DNA of 24,244 nt from a virus. How positions within the stretch are numbered: the stretch's first letter is position 1; every line of letters starts with the position of its first letter. Below, piece after piece: positions 1 to 6,600 of the stretch. Where the stretch lies: positions 1 through 24,244 of IMG/VR virus record IMGVR_UViG_3300025674_000380, one strand, 5' to 3'. The notes below the pieces were generated by a model, which worked only from the letters and a program-made list of their open reading frames with translations, was not told the DNA's origin and ran no database searches. A program made the position numbers and the translations under genes.

Positions 1-1076
1 AAAAGTTATGGCAGTTCCCAAGTGGAGCAAAGATTGAGTTTGGGTTCTTGGAACGAGATGCAGATGTTTATCGTTATCAAGGACAAGCGTACAGTTGGAT
101 AGGGTTTGATGAGATAACTCATTTACCTACAGAGTTTGGATGGAACTACTTAGCATCACGTTTAAGAACTACCAATCCAGAACTTAAAACATATCTAAGA
201 TGTACAGCTAACCCCGGTGGTGTTGGTGCTGCTTGGGTTAAAAAGAGATACGTAGAACCTGCAACAGAAAATAAAAGTTTTATAGGTAAAGACGGTCTCA
301 CTAGAAAGTTTATACCAGCTAAGTTACAGGATAATCCATACTTAGCAGAAGACGGTGAATACGAAAGGATGCTACAGTCCTTACCGGCAGTTCAAAGAAA
401 ACAACTGCTAGAAGGTAACTGGGACATAAATGAAGGAGCAGCCTTTGCTGAGTTTGAACCTCCGGTTCACGTCATACCACCTTTCGAGTTACCGGGGTGG
501 TGGGAAAGAGTTAAAGCAGTAGACTATGGTTATGCTGCTGAAAGTTGCTGTTTATGGGCTGCTATCGACCCTGAAGACAAGACCATCATAATATATAGAG
601 AACTATACAAGAAAGGTCTAACAGGCGAAGCACTCGGAGACGCAATTACCGAAATGGAAGGTAATGAAATAAAATCCATTACTGGTGTACTAGATACAGC
701 AGCTTGGTCAAGGACTGGTTATACTGGTCCTACCATAGGTGAAATCTTAGTTAATAAAGGACATAAACTAAGACGAGCTGATAAAAATAGAGTAGCAGGT
801 AAAGCTCAGATACATGAGCATTTACGAGTAAATAAAGGTACTGGAAGACCTAGATTGCAGATATTTAATACATGTCCCAATCTAATTAAAGAACTTCAAG
901 GTTTACCATTATCTAAAACTAATCCAGAAGATGTGGATACTCATGCTGCTGACCATGCTTACGATGCTCTAAGGTATTTAATTATGAGCAGACCAAGAAT
1001 GGACCATCCTCATGATAGGATGTTAAGAATAAAAGAAGATTTATATAAACCTGCTGATACAGGATTTGGTTATTAA
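1..1076 (+). CDS. terL: Terminase large subunit, 5' end missing
   Basis: ATP-driven DNA-packaging motor with a nuclease that cuts the concatemer; it docks on the portal. The reading frame is open from the first base (first full codon at base 3), so the gene starts outside the window. The TTG at 48 is internal, because the upstream codons read as a good terminase sequence (PSGAKIEFGF). Walker B is seen as WIGFDE, with Asp and Glu at about 108-113. The ATPase coupling motif follows as TANPGGVGAAWVKK. The Walker A P-loop lies upstream and is not visible. The C-terminal RNase H-like nuclease shows its acidic residues in VKAVDYGY (Asp at 522), GVLDTAAW (Asp at 693) and HAADHAYDALRY (Asp at 951 and 963). 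The visible part is 357 residues, consistent with losing roughly the first quarter to third. The gene ends one base before the portal ATG. Family assignment is secure; the terminase subtype is not. Confidence 0.95.
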   Translation, partial: KLWQFPSGAKIEFGFLERDADVYRYQGQAYSWIGFDEITHLPTEFGWNYLASRLRTTNPELKTYLRCTANPGGVGAAWVKKRYVEPATENKSFIGKDGLTRKFIPAKLQDNPYLAEDGEYERMLQSLPAVQRKQLLEGNWDINEGAAFAEFEPPVHVIPPFELPGWWERVKAVDYGYAAESCCLWAAIDPEDKTIIIYRELYKKGLTGEALGDAITEMEGNEIKSITGVLDTAAWSRTGYTGPTIGEILVNKGHKLRRADKNRVAGKAQIHEHLRVNKGTGRPRLQIFNTCPNLIKELQGLPLSKTNPEDVDTHAADHAYDALRYLIMSRPRMDHPHDRMLRIKEDLYKPADTGFGY

Positions 1077-1077
1077 T

Positions 1078-3285
1078 ATGGTAGAAGACAACACATTCTT
1101 AAGAGCTAACGACATCTATGAAGAAGTTGAAGGTGAATCTGGAGTTCAACTTACACTTGAAGAAGACCAACAAAGAAATATAATTGGAACTATTAAAGAT
1201 AGATTTCAAATAGCTGAAGATGCTAGACAAACTGATGAACGTAGATGGTTAAGAGCATATGAAAACTATAGAGGTTTATACGCTAAAAATATTAAGTTTA
1301 GAGAATCTGAAAAGTCTCGAGTATTTGTAAAGGTTACTAAGACTAAAGTACTTGCAGCATTTGGACAACTTGTAGATGTTATCTTTGGTACAGGTAAATT
1401 TCCGATAGGAATTTCGGAAACTAAAATACCTGAAGGTGAAACAGACTACGCACATTTAGATACTTCAAACCCTACACCCGGATTAGAAACTACTGAAGGT
1501 GAACTACCTGATAACTTTGGTAATCGAGAAGGTGCTAATACAAATCCTTATGATGTTGGTTACGAAGGAGATGGCAAAACTTTAAAACCCGGAGCCACTT
1601 ACTACAACGGTATTTTTGAAGATAGTCTTGAAGACCAAGCAGAAGAGTTAGGTATATTAAAAGATGGTGCTAGTCCTGACCCACAAAAACTTGAATTATC
1701 TCCTGCACAAAGAGCTGCAAGAAGAATGGAAAAGCTTATCCATGACCAAATAGAAGAGTCTAATGGTAATGCTGAAATGAGAAATGCTCTTTTAGAATCT
1801 GCTTTACTTGGTACAGGGATTGTAAAAGGACCATTTAATTATAATAAAAAACTTCACAAGTGGGATACAGATGAATCAGGAAATAGAACATATAACCCTT
1901 TAGAAGTTAGAGTACCTAGAATAGAATTTGTAAGTTGTTGGGATTTTTATCCAGACCCTAACGCAACTAATATGGAAGAATGTGAATACGTTATCCATAG
2001 ACATAAAATGAATAGAAGTCAATTAAGGCAGTTACGTAATATGCCTTACTTTGATGAAGATGCAATACGTAGTGCAATTCAAATGGGTGCAAACTACGAA
2101 GAAAAAGATTTTGAAAGTCAGTTAAAAGATGATGCAAGATATGATGAAGAAGTAGGAACTAACTTTGAAGTTTTAGAATACTGGGGAATCATGGATGCTG
2201 AATACGCTAGAGAAGTAGGTATTGATTTACCTAAAAGTGTTGATGACTTAGATGAAGTACAAGTTAATGTATGGACATGTGGACATTACATTTTAAGAGC
2301 TGTATTAAATCCATTTACTCCATATAGAATACCTTATCATGCTTTCCCATACGAAAGAAATCCATATAACTTCTTTGGTATTGGTGTAGCAGAAAATATG
2401 GATGACTCACAACAAATTATGAATGGTCATGCAAGAATGGCTATAGATAACTTAGCAATGTCTGGTTCATTAGTTTTTGATGTAGATGAGTCTGCTTTAG
2501 TTGGCGGACAGAGTATGGAAATATATCCGGGTAAGATATTCAGAAGACAAGCTGGTATGCCGGGACAAGCTATACATGGCTTAAAGTTTCCTAATACATC
2601 ACAAGAAAACTTAATGATGTTTGACAAGTTTAGACAACTTGCAGACGAACAAACAGGTATACCTAGTTATTCACACGGACAAACAGGTGTTCAAAGTATG
2701 ACAAGGACTGCTTCAGGTATGTCCATGTTACTTGGAGCATCAAGTTTAAATATTAAAACAGTTATTAAAAACCTTGATGACTTTTTATTAAAACCACTTG
2801 GAGAAGCTTATTTCCAGTGGAACATGCAATTTTTAGAGGACGAGTTGGATGTCAAAGGTGATTTAGAAGTTAAAGCTACTGGAACAAATAGCTTGATGCA
2901 AAAAGAAGTACGAAGTCAAAGACTTACTATGTTCTTACAAACTGCACAAAATCCTGCTGTTGCTCCATTTGTTAAGATTTCTAAACTCGTAAGTGAACTA
3001 GCCTACAGCTTAGACTTAGACCCTGATGAAATACTCAATGACCCTGAAGAAGCTGCATTAATGGCACAAATAATAGGAATGCAAAATGCTGGACAAACAA
3101 ATGGCGAAGAAGCTCAATCCCTTGGTCAACAATCCCCAATGGGAAGCCTTCAAGGAACACCTGAACAACCTCAAGAACTTGGAGTTACAGGCACTGGTGG
3201 TGGCAACATCGGAACAGGAAATGTACCGGTTGCAGGGGAAGCTGAATTTTCTGGAACGCCTAGGGCAGTTGGACCTACAGGTTAA
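1078..3285 (+). CDS. Portal protein (P22-size head-tail connector)
   Basis: Forms the dodecameric ring at one capsid vertex through which DNA enters and leaves. The product is 735 residues from ATG 1078; an in-frame TTG at 1066 would add four residues but lies inside terL and has no better ribosome site. The length matches P22 gp1 (about 725) rather than T7 gp8 (about 535). Visible: an N-terminal helical region with the ARQTDERRWLRAYENYRGLY stretch, a Gly/Asn/Pro-rich loop at about residues 115-180, a core with FVSCWDFYPDPNA and the YHAFPYERNPYNFFGIGVAE segment, and a helical stem with MTRTASGMSMLLGASS. The last 70 or so residues are low-complexity Gly/Gln/Pro. Position directly after the terminase and before the capsid genes supports the call. 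The final 200 bases are also read in another frame by the next gene. The Shine-Dalgarno is weak (AGGA 13 bases upstream), suggesting coupling to terL translation. Confidence 0.9.
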   Translation: MVEDNTFLRANDIYEEVEGESGVQLTLEEDQQRNIIGTIKDRFQIAEDARQTDERRWLRAYENYRGLYAKNIKFRESEKSRVFVKVTKTKVLAAFGQLVDVIFGTGKFPIGISETKIPEGETDYAHLDTSNPTPGLETTEGELPDNFGNREGANTNPYDVGYEGDGKTLKPGATYYNGIFEDSLEDQAEELGILKDGASPDPQKLELSPAQRAARRMEKLIHDQIEESNGNAEMRNALLESALLGTGIVKGPFNYNKKLHKWDTDESGNRTYNPLEVRVPRIEFVSCWDFYPDPNATNMEECEYVIHRHKMNRSQLRQLRNMPYFDEDAIRSAIQMGANYEEKDFESQLKDDARYDEEVGTNFEVLEYWGIMDAEYAREVGIDLPKSVDDLDEVQVNVWTCGHYILRAVLNPFTPYRIPYHAFPYERNPYNFFGIGVAENMDDSQQIMNGHARMAIDNLAMSGSLVFDVDESALVGGQSMEIYPGKIFRRQAGMPGQAIHGLKFPNTSQENLMMFDKFRQLADEQTGIPSYSHGQTGVQSMTRTASGMSMLLGASSLNIKTVIKNLDDFLLKPLGEAYFQWNMQFLEDELDVKGDLEVKATGTNSLMQKEVRSQRLTMFLQTAQNPAVAPFVKISKLVSELAYSLDLDPDEILNDPEEAALMAQIIGMQNAGQTNGEEAQSLGQQSPMGSLQGTPEQPQELGVTGTGGGNIGTGNVPVAGEAEFSGTPRAVGPTG

Positions 3286-3316
3286 AGAAGCAATAACAAG
3301 AAAAGAGGAGATATAA
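3086..3316 (+). CDS. Small helical protein nested out of frame in the portal 3' end
   Basis: A 76-residue protein whose first 200 bases overlap the portal gene in the +1 frame. The frame opens with a stop at 3074-3076, and ATG 3086 is the first start, with AGGA (3075-3078) seven bases upstream, a good ribosome site inside the portal gene. The stop TAA shares its last A with the next ATG (TAATG at 3314-3318). After a short basic N-terminus comes an amphipathic helical body with the pattern NPQWEAFKEHLNNL, then EQEMYRLQGKLNFLERLGQL. From memory, small proteins with a Pro-x-Trp start and a conserved YRLQG step recur in tailed-phage head modules; the function is unknown to me. Bases in the overlap look richer in G+C than the surroundings, as expected if both frames are constrained. 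Likely a real head-assembly or packaging accessory gene; chance ORF is the alternative. Confidence 0.8.
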   Translation: MLDKQMAKKLNPLVNNPQWEAFKEHLNNLKNLELQALVVATSEQEMYRLQGKLNFLERLGQLDLQVKEAITRKEEI

Positions 3317-4212
3317 TGTTACAAAAGCCTGATTACATAGATATAGATAACGATGGTAATACAACTGAGCCTATGAAAAAGGCTGCTAAAGAAAGAGATA
3401 TGAAATCTATGGGTGGTTTACTTGAAGATGATAGAGAACAATATGTTATCGGTGGTCTAGCTAAAATATTATCTAAATCAACAATTAAAAAACTTAAAAA
3501 TCTTAAAGCTAAAGCAAACAAAATGGATGAAGATGGAAGTTTAAAAAATCCTAAAGATGCTATAAAGTTTCAAGATGAATCTATTAAAGTATACGAAGAA
3601 TTAATAGATAAAGGATTATCTGCAGATGAAGCTACAAAAGCTTTACAAGATGCATTAAAAATAAAAGTGGGAATGGATGAAGGTGGTCCAATGTCTATGG
3701 ATGACCAAATGCTAATGGTTATGACAGCACCACAAGAATCTGAAATAGAATCTGATGATGATATGGAAGATGGATATACAAGATTTATAATGGAAGAAGC
3801 ATTGACAGAAGAAGAAGAAGATATGCTTATGTCCAAACTAGAACAAGATGAGGAACTAGCTATGATATTTGATAAAGTCATAGATGTTGCTCAAGAATTT
3901 GCTGGGTCTGGTCCTGTTGAAGGTCCGGGTTCAGGAGTCTCTGACAGCATACCCGCAAGGTTATCTGATGGAGAATTTGTCTTTACTGCAAAAGCTGTAG
4001 AAGAAATCGGAGCTGACAATTTAATGGCTATGATGAAAGAAGCTGAAGCTGCTGCAGATGAAAGACAACCAGCCCGAGATGGAGGTACTATGAAGGAAGA
4101 AAATAATAAAGGTTCTATTTTAGATACTAGAAAAGATATCGAAGAAGAAGAACCTAATTATACAAATCCTTTAGAACAACCACCTATATATGGGTCTGGA
4201 CTTAAACGATAA
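3316..4212 (+). CDS. Conserved phage protein with DSIPARLSDGEF-type motif
   Basis: A 298-residue acidic protein of unknown function. It starts at ATG 3316, overlapping the previous stop by one base, with a strong GAGGAG site (3305-3310). The N-terminus holds MKSMGGLLEDDREQYVIGGL, then a Lys-rich helical stretch at about residues 50-75. The middle (about 125-185) is very acidic and Met-rich. At residues 196-243 comes a Gly/Pro linker followed by SDSIPARLSDGEFVFTAKAV and an Ala/Glu helix. I know this Ser-Asp-Ser-Ile-Pro-Ala-x-Leu-Ser-Asp-Gly-Glu-Phe-Val signature from many marine phage structural-region proteins, where it appears alone or inside larger virion proteins, but I know of no proven role. 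The tail is acidic with a Pro-rich end. Position between portal and scaffold suggests a head-associated or assembly protein. The stop codon lies inside the first leader hairpin downstream. Confidence 0.85.
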   Translation: MLQKPDYIDIDNDGNTTEPMKKAAKERDMKSMGGLLEDDREQYVIGGLAKILSKSTIKKLKNLKAKANKMDEDGSLKNPKDAIKFQDESIKVYEELIDKGLSADEATKALQDALKIKVGMDEGGPMSMDDQMLMVMTAPQESEIESDDDMEDGYTRFIMEEALTEEEEDMLMSKLEQDEELAMIFDKVIDVAQEFAGSGPVEGPGSGVSDSIPARLSDGEFVFTAKAVEEIGADNLMAMMKEAEAAADERQPARDGGTMKEENNKGSILDTRKDIEEEEPNYTNPLEQPPIYGSGLKR

Positions 4213-4330
4213 AGCTACCTGAATTAATTAATCAGCCCTTTATCAAACTAAAACCAAAAGGCTACCTTTACAAGAACAAGCCCTCTAGTCGACATAGAGC
4301 TACCTTGTCAAACGAAGCCCCGAGTAGGAG
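4208..4330 (+). promoter_or_regulatory. Scaffold-gene leader with three related GCTACC...AGCCC hairpin elements
   Basis: The only sizeable non-coding gap (4213-4338). Three copies of a core GCTACCT(T)...(A)AGCCC start at 4214, 4261 and 4299, with AGCCC at 4234, 4279 and 4316. Element 1 folds well: outer stem GATAAAG (4208-4214) with CTTTATC (4238-4244), seven perfect pairs; an asymmetric internal loop CTAC/CC; inner stem CTGA (4219-4222) with TCAG (4232-4235). Element 2 can form AGG/CCT (4259-4261 with 4282-4284), the same CTAC loop, then CTT/AAG (4266-4268 with 4278-4280). Element 3 keeps CTAC and the inner CTT/AAG (4304-4306 with 4315-4317) but has little outer stem. A further CTCTA/TAGAG stem (4283-4287 with 4295-4299) lies between elements 2 and 3. 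The last element ends beside the scaffold ribosome site AGGAG (4326-4330). No U-run follows, so these are not terminators. Inferred to be an RNA regulatory leader; role unproved. Confidence 0.6.
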
Positions 4331-4338
4331 AAAAGAAA

Positions 4339-5220
4339 ATGACTAATACAGTCCAAAAAGAAGAAACGCCAAACCCTTATAACGCAAAGAAAGATTGGCA
4401 CAAAGGAGACGATAAACCTTTTGTATCATCTCAAAGTATGTTTTTTGAAGAGCCTTCTGAAAAGAATAAACTCTTTAAAAGTAATGATATAACTGAAGTG
4501 GAAGCTGAAGGAAGTGTTAATACTGAAGAACTGGAAACTAAAAAGGATACACCTTATAAAAAACCAGACTATAAAAAAAGATACGATGATTTGAAAAAAC
4601 ATTATGATAGTAAACTTAATGAGTTTAAAAGCAGAGAAGAAGAGTTATTAAATCAAGTTCAACAACCTGAATATAAAGCTCCAAAAACTGAAGAAGAACT
4701 TGAAAAGTTTAAAAATGATTATCCTGATGTTTATGAAGTTGTAGAAACAGTTGCACATCTACAGTCGGAGTCTAAAGCAAAAGTTCTAGAAGAACGCCTT
4801 AGTAAACTCCAAGAAAGAGAAAATCAACTAGTACGACAAGATGCAGAAAAAAGGTTAATGGAAAGACATCCTGATTTTGAAGATATCAGAAATAGTGATG
4901 ACTTTCATGGTTGGGCAAAAGAACAGCCTAAGTCTATCCAAGATTGGATATACTCAAATGCTGACGATGCTGACCTAGCTTCACGTGCTTTAGATTTGTT
5001 TAAAAAAGATTTTGGTATTGAACCTACAAAGACTAAGTCATCTTCTAAACCGACCAGAAAATCTGCTGCAGATATGGTTTCTACTAAAACAACTAGTGTA
5101 GAACCAGCTCAACAGAAAGTATGGTCAGAAAAGGAGATTGCTGCAATGAGTGTTGCTGAATTTGATAAATTTGAAAAAGAAATATCAGATGCAATGCAAG
5201 AAGGCAGAATCATTAAATAA
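4339..5220 (+). CDS. Capsid scaffolding protein
   Basis: Directs coat-protein assembly into the procapsid and leaves before or during packaging. The 293-residue length matches P22 and T7 scaffolds (about 300). The protein is highly charged, almost free of Cys and strongly helical: a disordered N-terminus, a Lys/Glu-rich coiled coil at about residues 75-115, a second helix at about 140-175, then HPDFEDIRNSDDFHGWAKEQ with a following acidic helix. After a Ser/Thr/Lys linker the C-terminus (about 258-293) forms two short helices, WSEKEIAAMSVAEFDKFEKE and a basic end, like the coat-binding helix-turn-helix of known scaffolds. Start ATG 4339 is set by AGGAG eight bases upstream. The gene directly before the major capsid gene is the classical place. 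The structured leader upstream suggests translational control. Confidence 0.88.
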   Translation: MTNTVQKEETPNPYNAKKDWHKGDDKPFVSSQSMFFEEPSEKNKLFKSNDITEVEAEGSVNTEELETKKDTPYKKPDYKKRYDDLKKHYDSKLNEFKSREEELLNQVQQPEYKAPKTEEELEKFKNDYPDVYEVVETVAHLQSESKAKVLEERLSKLQERENQLVRQDAEKRLMERHPDFEDIRNSDDFHGWAKEQPKSIQDWIYSNADDADLASRALDLFKKDFGIEPTKTKSSSKPTRKSAADMVSTKTTSVEPAQQKVWSEKEIAAMSVAEFDKFEKEISDAMQEGRIIK

Positions 5221-5249
5221 ACTATAATTAACTTAAAGGAGAATGTATC

Positions 5250-6224
5250 ATGGCTCAATATTTTGAACCCGCAACTGATACCGATGCTAACTTTGCTAAC
5301 TCCGTAAGTGGACAAACTAATAGTTTCTTTTTACCTTCGGTTTACTCTAAAAAGGTTTTAAACTTCTTTAGAAAAGCCTCAGTGGTAGAAGCTATTACTA
5401 ACACCGACTATGCTGGTGAAATATCTGCTTATGGAGACTCTGTAAAGATTATCAAAGAACCTGTCATTTCAGTATCAGACTACACAAGAGGTAGCGATAC
5501 TACTGACACAAAACTAACTGACCAAGAAATAACTTTGGTTGTTGACAGTGCTAAAGCTTTCAAATTCATCGTAGATGATATTGAAACAAATATGTCACAT
5601 GTGAACTTCAAAGAAGTTGCTTCAAGCTCTGCTGCATATGCATTGAAAGATTCATATGATGCTGCTGTTTTAGCAACTATGTTTGCTGGTGTATCAGCTT
5701 CATCACCTGACCATATCATCGGAGCAGATGCTGCTGCCGGTACTGGTGGTGTTGCAGAAACTACAGCTTCTGTCGACCTATTAGGTTCAGACGGAACTGG
5801 TGTAGATGCTATTGACCTTATGGCAAGAATGGCAAGACTTTTAGACGACCAGAATGTACCTGAAGAAGGTAGATGGTTTGTTGCACCTCCTTCATTCTAT
5901 GAAGAGTTGTCACAATCTGGTTCTAAGCTATTAAGTGTTGACTTTAACGCTGGTCAAGGCTCAATCAGAAATGGTTTAGTTTCAAGTGGAAAACTAAGAG
6001 GATTTGATATGTACAAATCTAACAATATCGCTACGCCTACAACGGCTACTGGTAAAGTTATGGCTGGACATATGAGTTCTACTGCTACTGCTAACACTAT
6101 CCTTTCAACAGAAGTGTTGAGAGACCCAACATCGTTTGGTGATATTGTTAGAGGTTTACATGTCTACGGTGCGAAAGTACTTAGAGATGATGCCTTAGTA
6201 TCAGCTTTTTATGCAATTGACTAA
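5250..6224 (+). CDS. Major capsid protein (HK97-type fold expected)
   Basis: Main shell protein, 324 residues, close to T7 gp10A (about 345) and shorter than P22 coat (about 430). The N-terminus (AQYFEPATDTDANFANSVSG, then LPSVYSKKVLNFFRKASVVE) forms the usual N-arm and first helix. The middle shows the expected pattern of alternating beta strands and a long helix around YALKDSYDAAVLATMFAGVS. The C-terminal half has GRWFVAPPSFYEELSQSG and the DMYKSNNIATP strand, as in other marine phage coat proteins, and ends with the RGLHVYGAKVLRDDALVSAF strand. AGGAG (5237-5241) eight bases before ATG 5250 is a strong ribosome site, as expected for the most abundant virion protein. A strong hairpin terminator follows immediately, consistent with high independent expression. 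Assignment rests on sequence pattern plus position after the scaffold gene. Confidence 0.93.
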   Translation: MAQYFEPATDTDANFANSVSGQTNSFFLPSVYSKKVLNFFRKASVVEAITNTDYAGEISAYGDSVKIIKEPVISVSDYTRGSDTTDTKLTDQEITLVVDSAKAFKFIVDDIETNMSHVNFKEVASSSAAYALKDSYDAAVLATMFAGVSASSPDHIIGADAAAGTGGVAETTASVDLLGSDGTGVDAIDLMARMARLLDDQNVPEEGRWFVAPPSFYEELSQSGSKLLSVDFNAGQGSIRNGLVSSGKLRGFDMYKSNNIATPTTATGKVMAGHMSSTATANTILSTEVLRDPTSFGDIVRGLHVYGAKVLRDDALVSAFYAID

Positions 6225-6233
6225 TATCAATTC

Positions 6234-6262
6234 GGGGGAGTCTTCGGACTCCTCCACTTTTT
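6234..6262 (+). terminator. Rho-independent terminator after the capsid gene
   Basis: A nine-pair stem (6234-6242 with 6247-6255, one G-U pair) is closed by a C(UUCG)G tetraloop at 6243-6246 and followed by ACTTTTT (6256-6262). The stable UUCG loop and U-run are textbook features. It begins ten bases after the capsid stop. The downstream genes lie on the same strand with no obvious promoter between, so it probably works partially, lowering transcription of the tail genes relative to capsid. In T7 the T-phi terminator sits in the equivalent place after gene 10. Confidence 0.92.
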
Positions 6263-6277
6263 AACAAGGAGATAAAA

Positions 6278-6451
6278 ATGAAACACGGAATGAAACACGG
6301 AAAAGAAAAAAGAAAAGAAATGATGATGGGTGGATATGACATGAAGCCTAGAGATAAAAAAATGGATGGTGGTAGAATGAAATATGCTAAAGGCGGTTCA
6401 GCTCAACCTATGTATGGTCATGGAGAATGTCCTAAAGCTTCAGCTAACTAA
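6278..6451 (+). CDS. Tiny basic Gly/Met-rich protein (57 residues)
   Basis: Starts at ATG 6278 behind a strong AAGGAG site (AGGAG at 6267-6271, six bases upstream). The product begins with a doubled MKHG, continues with a Lys/Arg/Met-rich stretch, then GGRMKYAKGGSAQPMYGHGE and ends CPKASAN. The KGG...PMYG.GECPKA pattern is one I know from very small proteins next to the capsid gene in marine phage contigs; the function is unknown. The single Cys and His-Gly repeats could bind metal or nucleic acid, but that is a guess. It lies directly after the terminator and two bases before the next tiny gene, so the two are probably translated together. It is small enough to be missed by length-filtered gene finders. 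Confidence 0.75.
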   Translation: MKHGMKHGKEKRKEMMMGGYDMKPRDKKMDGGRMKYAKGGSAQPMYGHGECPKASAN

Positions 6452-6453
6452 AC

Positions 6454-6600
6454 ATGAAAGTCGCAGCACCTAAAGGCTATCACTGGATGAAGTCCGGTAA
6501 GTCTTATAAATTAATGAAAGACCCTTCAGGTGGATACAAACCTCATAAGGGTGCAAGTAAAACAGCAAACTTTAAAATTCAAAAGGTACATAAAAAATAA
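6454..6600 (+). CDS. Tiny Lys-rich protein (48 residues)
   Basis: Begins two bases after the preceding stop and ends with TAATG, its stop sharing the A of the next gene's ATG. It has no good Shine-Dalgarno, so translational coupling is likely. The sequence reads MKVAAPKGYHWMKSGKSYKL, then MKDPSGGYKPHKGASKTANF and a basic end. It has 13 Lys, no Arg and one Asp in 48 residues, so it is strongly positive. The KGYHWMK...KL...P.GGYKPHKGAS arrangement is one I recognise from similar small genes in marine phage contigs. The function is unknown; a nucleic-acid-binding or capsid-surface protein would fit the charge. Tight packing on both sides argues it is a real gene. Confidence 0.75.
   Translation: MKVAAPKGYHWMKSGKSYKLMKDPSGGYKPHKGASKTANFKIQKVHKK

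Noticed and set aside
48-50. TTG at 48 as the terminase start
   Set aside because: The frame is open to the window edge and the upstream codons continue the terminase sequence, so the gene is truncated by the window.
1066-1077. TTG at 1066 as the portal start
   Set aside because: It adds only four residues inside terL; ATG 1078 directly after the terminase stop is the simpler start.
3570-3881. A 103-residue minus-strand frame opposite the acidic pre-scaffold protein
   Set aside because: Nearly all Ser/Ile, the expected antisense of Glu/Asp-rich codons; no start context.
4283-4299. CTCTA/TAGAG hairpin in the leader as a terminator
   Set aside because: Five pairs only, no U-run after it; treated as part of the leader structure.
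5223-5228. TATAAT before the capsid gene as a promoter
   Set aside because: Perfect -10 hexamer but no recognisable -35 about 17 bases upstream and no extended -10 TG; such hexamers are frequent in A+T-rich DNA.
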